NCBI GenBank assembly: GCA_964017125.1
Contig: OZ024903.1
Coordinates: forward strand, 85,490,865 to 85,554,864
DNA: 64,000 nt
Direction: 5' to 3'
Origin: Flabesymbios commensalis
Taxonomy: Eukaryota > Annelida > Polychaeta > Terebellida > Flabelligeridae
The notes beneath the pieces were generated by a model. It did not search any database and was not told the origin of the DNA. It saw nothing but the letters and a program-made list of their open reading frames with translations. Positions 47,383 to 57,255 of this stretch are shown here, piece after piece. Position numbers and translations under genes: made by a program. Every line of letters starts with the position of its first letter. Position 1 is the first letter of the stretch.

Positions 47383-47757
47383 GTAACATGATGACCACAT
47401 ACCGCTCACATACTGCGTATAACAGATTCATCATATAAGGCAGTGTAACAGGATCGTCATATAACGCGTTATATCAAGAGCATCATATAGCGCGGTATAA
47501 CAAGATAGTCATATATCGCGTTATAGCAGAATCATCATATACCGCGGTATAACAAGATCGTCATATACCGCGCTTTAACAAGATCGTCATATACCGTGGT
47601 ATAACAAGATCGTCATCGTCATATAGCGTGGTATAACAAGATCGTCATATAGCGTGGTATAACAAAATCGTCATTTACTGCAGTATAACAAGATCATCAT
47701 ATACCGGGGTTTAACAAGATCATCATATACGCGCTATAACAAGATAGTCATATACCG
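47383..47757. repeat. Minisatellite, about 26-bp unit, 13-14 copies, palindromic core
   Basis: The consensus contains ATACCGCGGTATAACAAGAT, then CGTCAT. The core ATACCGCGGTAT is a perfect 12-bp palindrome, and variants (AACGCGTTAT, ATATCGCGTTAT, TAGCGCGGTA) often keep the CG-rich symmetric centre. One unit has a 6-bp CGTCAT duplication. It is a CpG-rich array in AT-rich surroundings. Confidence 0.85.
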
Positions 47758-47759
47758 AC

Positions 47760-48340
47760 GCGTCGTCAGTATTCGTGCCTGTCTAAAGTGTGGCCACGAA
47801 TAGAGAGTTGTGCAATGATCACAGCATGCATGGATGATGATTGGTCAGCACATGTGAGCGTGTAGGGGCGCTGCTTTAACGAAGACCGGTGTTATCAAGA
47901 CTAAAAAAGGCACTTTTAGTTATTAGGTCAAATTTAACTTGGAAAAAACGGGGTCCATGCGTGTTAACCGATATCGCGGTGACGATTCGTGTTCTAACAG
48001 CATTGTACTGCAGTAGGAAATATACCGCAATATGCACATAACAATCAGAAATTTGGGCATAGCCTCTGGTCCCTCTTTAGCTTTTTTTTCAAGTCCACGA
48101 GGAGTTCATGGAAGAAAACAAATCTTGATGGATTTTCATTCTTATGGCTAAGAATCTCAATTCTTAGATATTCCCACATTGTTCTGTCTAAACGGCCTTA
48201 ATGATGGACTCCAGAACTTCCTTATAGGGCAGTGCAATTGATATACTCTTTTGTGACACCAAGTAGGTCTACACTGACGAAACAAAATAAAAACATTATA
48301 AAAACATTGTATTGTATTTTTGCCTTCACGAACTTTTGAC
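47760..48340. other. No gene seen
   Basis: CpG-bearing to 48000, then AT-rich. ATATACCGCAATATGC at 48018 is an isolated relative of the minisatellite core. Confidence 0.35.
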
Positions 48341-50110
48341 CCTTTTCTATATATCCCGATTGTCTCTGTGATGATACCAGTCTAAGATTACCAGTGAATG
48401 TAGGATGCCTTTTGAATCAGGTTTAAATGTTAATAGAGAGAGGGAGATTTTCTGTGCAATTCATGTATTTTGCAGTGATTTATATGTACTTGGGGGTGAA
48501 ATTATTTACCATGGCAACCATTGTAAAGTTTTATTGGTCCTCTGTAGGTAGTAGTTTTGGGTGGGATTCACTCCAGCCTTGTGACAACTTTTTGGCCATT
48601 CCTATATCAGATTTTGAAAAAGGTTCATTTCAGTATGTACAGCTAAATGTACACGTGAAATGTACATTTCACGTGTTTCTCAGTGAATTTCATGTAATCG
48701 GGGTGTTATTGGTTGCCATGACAACCATTGCAAAGGGTAATTGGCCATCTGTAATAACTCTGCATAGGTGTTTACCCCAACCTTGGGATTAGTTTTTGGT
48801 CATCCCTATATCAGATTTTAACCGAGAAAGGTCTATTTATATGTTCACAATTACATGTTTGACAGTGTTCTATGTACCATTTCTGATTAAAATGTAATGC
48901 AGAGTTATGTAGATTGCATGACCTTTTGACCCTTGTCATTACCTTCATTGTCATTGTCGTGCTTTACTATTAGTCCAAGACTAATACTGATCTCATGTAT
49001 GATGCCCTTTGAATCATGTTTGTGTCCATTTGTTGGCGAATGAGAGCTTTTCTTTGGAATTGATGTGGAATTATATGTATTTGGGATAAAATTGGTTACC
49101 ATGGCAACCATTGTGAAGGGTAATTGACCCTCTGTAATAATCTGAGAGGTGTTTACCCCAACCTTGTGAAAATTATTTGGTCATTCCTATATCTAATTTC
49201 AACTGAGCGATGTCTATTTCAATGTGTACAATTGCATGTTTGGCAGTGATTTATGTACCATTTCCGATTGAAATGTGGTACCATGTACTAGAGTTTTGCA
49301 TGACCTTTTGACCCTTTTCCCCACCAATAATGTCTATGTGGTCCTTTTTCATCAGTCCAAGACTCACACTTATCCCATTTAGGATGCATTTTGAATCATG
49401 CTGGTATAATTTATCGTATAGTGGGAGCTTTTTTTGTGCTTTTTATGTATATACCAGTGAATTTAATGTATTTGGGTGATATTGGTTGCCATGGAAACCA
49501 CTGTGCAGGGTTATTTGCCTTCAATTAAATTATGATTGGGGTTCGCCCAAACCTTGTGACCACTTTTAACTCATTCCTATATCTGATTTCAAGTGAGAAA
49601 AGTCGGGTGAAAAGTCAAGTGAGAGAAATCTAAATTTCATGTTTAGCAGCAATTTATGTACCATTTCCGATTGAAATATGGTGTCAGGTACTGAAGTTTG
49701 ATGACTTTTTGACCCCCCCCCCCCCCACTTCAATAGCATTATAAGATGCTTCACTATGTGTCTTGAGACGCGTGTTTTTCCGTGTGGGATAAACTGAAAT
49801 CATAAATATCATGCATATTGTGTGTTTTTGTCTAGAATTCATATATGTTTATGGGTATTGTATGTACTTATAATAAAATTGGTTGCCATGGCAACCATCC
49901 TGGAAGGGGATGTCCTTCAGGCGAATTATATGTGTTGGCCCCAGCAGTGTGTGGACCTGGACATGTAGTTTTGTACTTTCTAACCCCAGTTAGGACTATG
50001 GCTGCCGATTTTCTTTGAATTAGAACCACCAGAACAGGCAAAAAATATATTTTCTTCATATTCTGGAGTTGAGGGTGGTTCTGTTGCCATGGCAACCAAA
50101 TACGGACTAG
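48341..50110. repeat. Tandem array, about 390-bp unit, carrying RFX X-box palindromes
   Basis: Units share, in order, ACCTTTTGACCCTTTTC, AGTCCAAGACTCACACTTAT, GAATCATG, GGTTGCCATGGCAACC, GGGTAATTGACC, GTTTACCCCAACCTTGTGA and TTGGTCATTCCTATATC. X-box-like palindromes lie at 48504-48519, 48711-48726, 49094-49109, 49484-49499, 49881-49896 (perfect 16 bp) and 50083-50096 (perfect 14 bp). Spacings are 207, 383, 390, 397 and 202 bp, so the first and last units are shortened. Small frames differ between units, so it is not coding. A C-homopolymer run lies at 49714-49727. Confidence 0.85.
48651..48676. promoter_or_regulatory. Perfect 26-bp palindrome with two CACGTG E-boxes
   Basis: ACACGTGAAATGT followed directly by its inverse ACATTTCACGTGT. 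It lies inside the X-box array, in the unit where the array spacing is shortened. Confidence 0.7.
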
Positions 50111-50477
50111 CAGGTGACATACGGAAGTTTGTGCCCTACCCTTCCCTAATATAAATATACACTTCCTAATCTCCTCGGGTGATTTGTAATTTATGGCGAA
50201 ATATTGCTTTTCTGTTTAGGCCCAACATGTTTAAAATTCAAAAAAATGACAAAAAAAAAAGAGTTGAAACGAGTTTATTAAAAGTGCTAACATGTACTGC
50301 ATCTTTGAGTAGCATTTACTCAAAACTCTTATTTTCAATTACAAATGCACTAAATATTTCCCATTGGCTGTAACTCCAGTAGTTCTAGACCGTTTTTCAT
50401 GAAATTTATACCAAAATTATCAGAAAAATGTGTGCTTTCTAGAACGGCAAAAATCTCAAAAATATTTTTTTCGCACT

Positions 50478-50510
50478 CAGCCTGATTTCGGGGTGTTGCG
50501 TCACAAATGG
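50478..50510. repeat. Right member of a distant inverted pair
   Basis: ATTTCGGGGTGTTGCGTCAC is the inverse of 45332-45352. Confidence 0.6.
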
Positions 50511-50760
50511 TCTATGCTGACTAAATGAATAGACAATAATATAATATGCTTGAAGTTAATGAAGCAATTTAATTATGTAGAAAACAAAAATAACTATATT
50601 TTTCAATTATTTGAAATGAATGAAAACAACTAACTGAGAACAGAGCAAGGCAAGGGTTGGTTGACAAAGTAAACCATTTAACTGCTAATCACAACTATTA
50701 TCGTTTTTAATCTGTTTTATTGTCAGGATAAATCACAAATATTGGGAAAGAAATGAGTGT

Positions 50761-50984
50761 TTAATCCTCACAATGCGGGGATCGACTTTAGTCGTCAGAT
50801 TCTGACGTCTAAGTGATCCCCGCATTGTAAGAGTCAAAATATTTAAAATGGTCATAGACCCATAACATAGGTATTCAAATGAATCGGGAAGAGCTGAATA
50901 AGACATTTATGATGATATCAAATTAAACTAAACCCTTTGGTCTCCATGGTTTTTATAGAAAAATTAAGCGCTTTAAGGGTTTAA
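50761..50984 (-). mobile_element. TTAA-flanked MITE family 1 copy
   Basis: TTAATCCTCACAATGCGGGG to GCGCTTTAAGGGTTTAA. The hairpin ATGCGGGGATCGACTTTAGT faces CTAAGTGATCCCCGCAT and includes TCAGATTCTGACG. The body then follows in inverse (ACCCATAACATAGGTATTCA; TGATGATATCAAATTAAA; CCCTTTGGTCTCCATGG). TTAA is present at both ends. Confidence 0.8.
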
Positions 50985-51123
50985 TATTTGCAAATCATTG
51001 GTCTTAAAATAATGAAACAAATTTGAATCATGTTCACTCACTTGAAGTTGTGTCTCGCTACCATGACATACAACTTCAAGTGGATGAAAATTTTAATCAG
51101 AGAAAAAAGCAGATTAGGGCTAA
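50963..51123. mobile_element. TTAA-type MITE family 3 copy, abutting the previous element
   Basis: TTTGCAAATCATTGGTCTTA, then the hairpin CACTTGAAGTTGTGTCTCGC facing ACAACTTCAAGTGGATG, ending GATTAGGGCTAA. It shares or abuts the TTAA of its neighbour, so the two are back to back. Confidence 0.6.
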
Positions 51124-51127
51124 TATC

Positions 51128-51210
51128 CCAGAAAACACAAGATGTTGAATTTATGTGGCCAAATTTGTATGGCCCAACATAATATTATGTTAAACATTAT
51201 GTTCAACATA
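51128..51210. repeat. Partial palindromic MITE
   Basis: CCCAGAAAACACAAGATGTT, then GTATGGCCCAACATAATATT; only the left arm is clear. Confidence 0.5.
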
Positions 51211-51417
51211 GTCAGTGTTTTTTTGGGGGATGGCAGATTAATGGCTTATGCTCCAAAAAGCACCAATGTTTATATTCACTCAATGATGCCGAGGCAAAAA
51301 TTAACCCTTCAAGTGCCAACTGATGTATCATTAACCTTTTGATCACCCTTGTTTCATAAATTTTGAAGGCAACACATGTTATATTTTGAACAGATGCATT
51401 CACGAGAAAATAGAATC

Positions 51418-51503
51418 CCACTGGACACACAATGTTGTTGCGAAGTTGAATCAATGTCACTGACGTTGATTCAACGTCGCAACAACGTCGTGTGCCCAGT
51501 GGG
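51418..51503. mobile_element. Palindromic MITE, 86 bp, subfamily with CCCACTGG ends
   Basis: CCCACTGGACACACAATGTT faces CGTCGTGTGCCCAGTGGG. The inner arm TTGCGAAGTTGAATCAATGT and its inverse surround CACTGACGTTG. It is distinct from the CCCAGCAAACAC copies in length and ends. Confidence 0.8.
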
Positions 51504-51941
51504 ATACTATTTCTCAAGTTTGGTGAAAAATATTGCCACTTAAAAAATTATAGTTACTGTTGCTGTTTGAACCCTTAAGCTACCACTGCAGTCATTGTGA
51601 ACTTATTTTATTCATGCACAATACTTCTTTTGATATCTGCTCAGCTATATGGTATTAGCAGAGCTGAGCTGGGCAGATAACAAAAAAACTATAGACAAAA
51701 CATGTGCCAATTAAATTTATTAGATTTGAAATTAGGAAGGAGCATTTTTAACAAATATCAGATTTTTTTGGCAATATAAAATAACCATAAAATAATATAT
51801 AAAATAATATTATATAATAATAAATAAAATAGTCATTTTAAACAGTTTAAAACCTTATTATCAGCATATGGAATAATAATTGTTGAGTGCATAGTTTATT
51901 TTTAATATTTAGACATTAATTGGAAAAAGTGAGTGAATTAT

Positions 51942-52176
51942 TTAACCCTTTCAAGCCTGAATTTACCATGGTCATCTTCATCCACTACAAGCTGTCGCAA
52001 TTCTCGACTTGTAGTGAATGAAGATGACTTACAGTGGGTGACAAATGAAAAAAAGATAATTTTTAAGACAGTTCTACGAAAATTGTCACTTTAAAACCAC
52101 TAGTTGTAGGAAATTAAGTAATTTTTCAGAGATGCAAGATGATGCTTTGAGGCATCGTGAGGACTTAAAGGGTTAA
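51942..52176 (-). mobile_element. TTAA-flanked MITE family 2 copy
   Basis: TTAACCCTTTCAAGCCTGAA to GAGGACTTAAAGGGTTAA, with TTAA at both ends (51942-51945 and 52173-52176). The hairpin TCATCTTCATCCACTACAAG pairs with CTTGTAGTGAATGAAGATGA. It is opposite in orientation to the next element. Confidence 0.85.
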
Positions 52177-52184
52177 GTTGTTAC

Positions 52185-52435
52185 TTAACCCTTTCAACCC
52201 TCATGATGCATCAAAGCATCATTTCGCATCTATGAGGAATGGCTTAATTTCCTAAAACCTAGGGGTTTTATAATGACAATTCTTGTGGAACTGTTATAAT
52301 AATAAGGATATATTGTTTTCATTTTCCATCAGCTCCAAGTCATCTTAATTCACTACAAGTCGAGAATTGCGACAGCAATTCGTGGCTTGTAGTGAATGAA
52401 GATGACAATGGTAAATTCAGGCTTGAAAGGGTTAA
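52185..52435 (+). mobile_element. TTAA-flanked MITE family 2 copy
   Basis: TTAACCCTTTCAACCCTCAT to GCTTGAAAGGGTTAA, with TTAA at both ends (52185-52188 and 52432-52435). The hairpin TCACTACAAGTCGAGAATTG faces CAATTCGTGGCTTGTAGTGA. Only 8 bp separate it from the opposite-facing copy upstream. Confidence 0.85.
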
Positions 52436-52461
52436 AAGGTTAATGTCCATGATACCAAAGG

Positions 52462-52629
52462 TTAACCCTTTCTGTGTGGGGAGTCGACTGTCTTTATAGG
52501 TCAGATTTTGGCGGACAGCATATAGACAATCTACGCACTGAAAGAAATAAAATATTTATAATGGTCGTAGTCCCATAACATAGGTATTCAAATAAATCAG
52601 AAATAAGTAGAAACTAAAATTGTTTTATC
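52462..52629 (-). mobile_element. TTAA-type MITE family 1, truncated copy
   Basis: TTAACCCTTTCTGTGTGGGG, a decayed hairpin with GTCAGATTTTGGCGGAC, and the body (ATGGTCGTAGTCCCATAACA). It ends where the next member begins. Confidence 0.65.
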
Positions 52630-52937
52630 TTAACTCTTTTGCTGCTAGACATGTACATGTACGGTATATACAGTTTCAGTTTTCAAGTTCATCCTTAAAG
52701 CGCTGAAGATTTTTTATATAAACCATGGAGACGAAAGGGTTTTATTCAATTTGAAATCATCATATCTATCTTAGTTATAGCTCTTTCTGATTCATTTGTA
52801 TACCTATGTTATGGGTCTAAGATCATTACATATCTTTTCAATCTTACAGTGCGTGATCGACTTTCGACGTCAGAATCTGATGTCTACGGACTTCAGATTC
52901 TGACGTTTAAAGTCGATCCCTGCGCTGTAAGGGTTAA
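52630..52937 (+). mobile_element. TTAA-flanked MITE family 1, long copy
   Basis: TTAACTCTTTTGCTGC to GCGCTGTAAGGGTTAA. The body has ACGAAAGGGTTTTATTCAAT and GAAATCATCATATCTATCTT. The hairpin GACGTCAGAATCTGATGTCT faces CTTCAGATTCTGACG. Confidence 0.8.
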
Positions 52938-52939
52938 CA

Positions 52940-53705
52940 TAAAATAAAATGTCACAGAAATTGAAAAAAATATTATGTCATTTAATCAAATCATTCAATT
53001 TTGAAAATACATAATTTTTTCATAAATATAAATATTTTTTGTCATTTGAAGCCAGAAGTTGTGTTAACAAATCCATCTTTAAATAAATGAAAAATAGAAA
53101 ACAAACAATTTAGCAGCACAAGGGTCAATATGTTATGCTTTCTATGTATTGTGTTCACAAGTTTCTATATCACTCCATATACAGGTATTGAATTTGAAGT
53201 ATAATTTATCGAATTGTTAATGCAATATATATTATGGAGTTGAAAAACTAAATATATATATATTATGGAGAACTTTGTAAACTCAATATACATATAACCC
53301 GTATATATATTATGCCGCTGTAAACTCAATATGTACTCTAGTGAAAAAAATAACAAAAGTTAAAAATTTGCTATATCAAGTATTTATAATTATATTATAA
53401 TTATATAGATATAATTCAATATATCACACTGTTAACGTTATTATAAATTCAAATATAACTCAATCAAGTTGTAAAATAAAATTGCATAAAATTGTGCATT
53501 TAACTTATTTTTTGGAGTTCACCTTCCAACATATAGGTAATCTACTGGAGAAACCTAATATCTTTGTGAGTTATTGCATATATAAACTGATATAAAAAAC
53601 AATGAAGTTGCTACAGTTTGAACCACAATCGAACAGAAATTAGAGCTATTTCCTATTTTAGGTTGCTACAACTTGTGTAACAATTCACCTATCCATACAC
53701 ATGAT
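52940..53705. other. No gene seen; very AT-rich
   Basis: TATATAT runs and short inverted words (TATGGAG with ACTCAATATA); no frame, SINE or LINE homology. Confidence 0.45.
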
Positions 53706-53709
53706 ACAG

Positions 53710-54401
53710 TACTGTGCAATTGAAACTTGCAGGTAGGAAGGGGAAATGAAATTAAAGGAAATTCACGTTTCCTGGTGAATTCCCTTTCACTTTTTTCACA
53801 GGATTTTTCACCAGTTTTCACAGTAGCTACTGGAGAAATCAGGGGAATTAGATCTCCCCAAGAGAGAAAAGTATTTCACACCTGGGAAAACGAGTGAAAA
53901 AAAATTAAAAGCTTTTCATCTGATTTCCCCAGAATTCCCCTTAATTTCCCTGAAATTCCCCAGATTTATAATTCTATATAATTCTATATATATTCTATAT
54001 AATAGTCTCGCCTAATGTGGAATCCTCATTTTCAAAGATACATGTATAATGCATAAAATAGGCCTAATGCTCAGAGACTATGTACACTTGTATTGTACAA
54101 GTTGTAATGAAAACTGCATAGGAAACTGGGGAATCAGGGGGAATTATTAAGAAATTGAGGAAATTCGGGGGAAATTCAGGGGAAATTCGGGGGTTATTGG
54201 GGGAAAGTTGGGGAATTGTGTTTCCCCAATGGGGAAACAGAATTCCCTGGCGGGGGAAGCAATTTCCCCTACATCGGGGGGAAAAGGGGGGAAATGAGGG
54301 AAAACTGTTTCACAAAAATTCCTATTGGAGGACTTTGTGTGAAACAGGTGGGAAAAATGAAAGGGTATTTAGTTTTCACCACAAGTTTCAATTGCACAGT
54401 A
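53710..54401. mobile_element. 692-bp TIR element with GGGGAAATT-rich interior
   Basis: TACTGTGCAATTGAAACTTG (53710-53729) and CAAGTTTCAATTGCACAGTA (54382-54401) are a perfect 20-bp inverted pair. If TA is the target duplication, the element is mariner-like, by inference. The left third is rich in TTCCCC and GGGGAA words. The right third (54120-54310) is a purine-rich run of GGGGGAAATT-type words ending in ATTTCCCCTACATCGGGGGG. AATTCCCC/GGGGAATT words face each other across the middle (53940-54150). The frames at 54155-54497 are products of this repeat. Confidence 0.75.
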
Positions 54402-54772
54402 AGTCCCGTGATATACCAGAAGCCAAGAATTAAAAAAAACATCTATCCATATTACCAATACATGTATTTACTTCCATTTGATATCCACAGATCGTAACAT
54501 GAAAACTTGTTTTCTGCCAATGGAGATATCCTAAATCAATTGATAGCTTTTTCACCTTGACCCTCAAAGTGCTAATCACATCTATAGATGTTTTCGGCCT
54601 TTCTACTTTTCCTTCAAAGTAGAAAAATTTGAAGGAAAAATTGGCATGACTTTTGCTAGATTGACATATCTTTTTTATTTAAATTGTACATATATAGCAT
54701 TAGAAACTTATATATAGAGGCCTAATTGTATTGTGTTGTGTAAACTCAATATATGAAGATAATACTTCACCT

Positions 54773-54990
54773 TTAAAGCACTGAGCTAAGAAATTTACAT
54801 TTTTAGTCACTTGAAGTTGTGTCTCGCTACCGCGATCCACAACTTCAAGTTGACTAAAAATTATTTGAATTTGCTAATGTGTTTGATTATCACAGATTTC
54901 AGACATATTCTATTTGAAAATCTCAATACATAAGGCCATTAAAAAATAAGAAAATAATAGCAAAGTCAACATCAGCGTTCTAAGGGTTAA
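54773..54990. mobile_element. TTAA-flanked MITE family 3 copy
   Basis: TTAAAGCACTGAGC to GCGTTCTAAGGGTTAA, with TTAA at both ends. The hairpin GTCACTTGAAGTTGTGTCTC faces CACAACTTCAAGTTGAC around CTACCGCGATC. Confidence 0.75.
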
Positions 54991-56740
54991 CAAAATAAAA
55001 TCACTTTTAAATATTTTTTTCACTTTTACATGTTATGGCGGGTGCATCATACAAACAAGTGCTAAATGTCAAAACATCCTTTCCCATAATATTTTATAAA
55101 ATGTATACCAGTAATGGTAATTATGAAACAGCTTCATCACAAGTTACACTTGATGCATAGCTAAATAAATATATATATTAATACATGATGAAAACATCAT
55201 AAGTATACACTGGTACATGAAGTACTGATTCTTAATTTAACCCGTTCCGTGCCATTAAAATTTTTTGTTTAGTTGCAGTGTAAATTAATAGCACAATTTG
55301 CTGCTTCATATGATGGAAGATATTTTATTCATGAAAAGACACATTTAATTATGTGATTGTAAACATGACAATTTACCACAAAATATTTACCAAAATTATT
55401 TACTTTTTATGTGCCTTGCAAGTTGGTATGAAACTTGTTTGAAAGCGGACCTAGAAATAAATGCACCAGAATACCTAATTAATACCATTCTTATCCAAGT
55501 ATTATTTATTTCTGATGGTATATGTCATCCCCCAGGGATGAGCTAATATACTTGAGACTATAATACACAGCAAAATTGCATAACCATTTTCCCATTTTCC
55601 AGATGCATATTTGAAGTATTACACTTATATTAGGCATTTTAAATACAATTTTCTGCCAATTGAGGTGGAAATTGCAGCAGCATTTCATTTATCAAGCTTA
55701 TTCAAAATAAATTATTTTTATTTAAAGGGAGATAATCTTAACCCTAGTCCTGCTCAATTTTTCCTACTGTATTTTCATTAATTTGAAGCTGGAATTGCTA
55801 AACCAATTTCAAGCTTCAAATGACGAAAAATAGTTCCCTTTTTTTAAACATCTATCTGAGTTATAAATTGAAATATTTGACCAACTAATCTACCAAAAAC
55901 TATATTATCCATTTGAGTGACATATTACTTGATTTACAATCTGCTTAAACAATATATATACGGGCATAGCAGGACGACGGTTCATAACTTATTCCACCAC
56001 AACATATTTCATCAATTTTAGTGGCATCTTTTTATGTGTTTATAGGTTGAAAACTTGTAAACTTAAAAATGTATCGTTGCCACACAGAACAAGGGTAAAA
56101 ATTGTACCTAAATGTATGATAACATGGTAATAAATCCTAATCCATGTACATGTATCATGAAAATTACTTTATATATTATATTAAACTTGTATTTCCTTTT
56201 TATATGGTATATACATGTACAATGTGTTCACGATACCTCCATGTTCCATTCTCTTGATAATGTAGGTGTCAATGTCTTAGAACTACAGTTTATCGATGGG
56301 TAGCAAAATATAGCAAATAGATCTGATACAGAACAACTGAGGACTGAACAGTGTCTTACATTTGTCCGCATACATGTATCTTGGAAAAAACTTTATTGCC
56401 ACAGAACTTTAAATATTTAATGTCCTATTATTGGCTGTAAAAATCTGACTTTTAAAATATGAATCTTACTTCCAGCTAGTGTATGAATTAGCCAGAGCTA
56501 GTCTGAGCTGATCTTAAAACAACTTATGATAGTACAAATGTATAATTATATATTTGTTGAATTTTAAATTTTCACTACCATTTCTCAATTTATTGGTGTG
56601 AAATTTTGAATAGAGTTTAATAGTTGTTTGCGCACATCATGTGTCACTAATGTCTGAGTCCCAAATCCAATTCGACCACTGTCTGATGATCAGCAGACAT
56701 GTTGGCCGATCATCGGATTTGTGACTCGTGCATTAATCAC
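54991..56740. other. No gene seen
   Basis: AT-rich and stop-rich throughout. A few short inverted words, no array or element with clear ends. Confidence 0.45.
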
Positions 56741-56747
56741 ATTTGAT

Positions 56748-56792
56748 TTCACAACTGGGAGTCCCTTCGTCGAAGGGACTCCCAGTTGTGAA
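56748..56792. repeat. 45-bp perfect hairpin with a one-base centre
   Basis: TTCACAACTGGGAGTCCCTT, then CGTCG, and its exact inverse AAGGGACTCCCAGTTGTGAA. Every base pairs except the central T. Confidence 0.9.
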
Positions 56793-56901
56793 ATTTGTTT
56801 ATTTCTTATAAATGTGGTTCTTGAATACAAAAAATCACATCATTACTTGTGAGCAGTGGCAGTTATCTGATGAACACATAAATGAATAGTCCTGCTGGGT
56901 A

Positions 56902-57010
56902 CCCAGCAAATAGAAGACACACAACCAATGTTGGCATAATGTCGGTCAGTATCATAGACTGTGGGCCGGCAATCAACCTTGCATTGGTTTGACATCTTGT
57001 GTTTGCTGGG
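56902..57010. mobile_element. Palindromic MITE, 109 bp, near the zinc-finger gene 3' end
   Basis: CCCAGCAAATAGAAGACACA to TTGACATCTTGTGTTTGCTG and GG. The arms are more diverged than in other full copies. Confidence 0.8.
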
Positions 57011-57121
57011 TATTCATAATGTATACTGTGTGCAGAGTCAAAAGACAATCTGCTTACATGTCAAATTGGAATAAGCTGTAACTGTCTGCAGGTTTGATTA
57101 AATAAGGTTTTTTTTTTCATT

Positions 57122-57127
57122 TTTATT
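57122..57127 (-). terminator. Candidate polyadenylation signal of the zinc-finger gene
   Basis: AATAAA on the minus strand, about 130 bases past the stop codon. It is the first canonical hexamer downstream. Confidence 0.5.
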
Positions 57128-57255
57128 TCAAGTCTGAATATTGAAGAGACATACCGGTAATGAAATGTATTTTACAGGTGAATTACAGAAATATACATGA
57201 TGTATGAAGTTGCAGAAATAGGACATACCAACAATAAATGAAGAAAATATGAAAA

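Noticed and set aside
48427-50095. Small frames inside the X-box array
   Set aside because: They differ between repeat units and are not preserved in frame.
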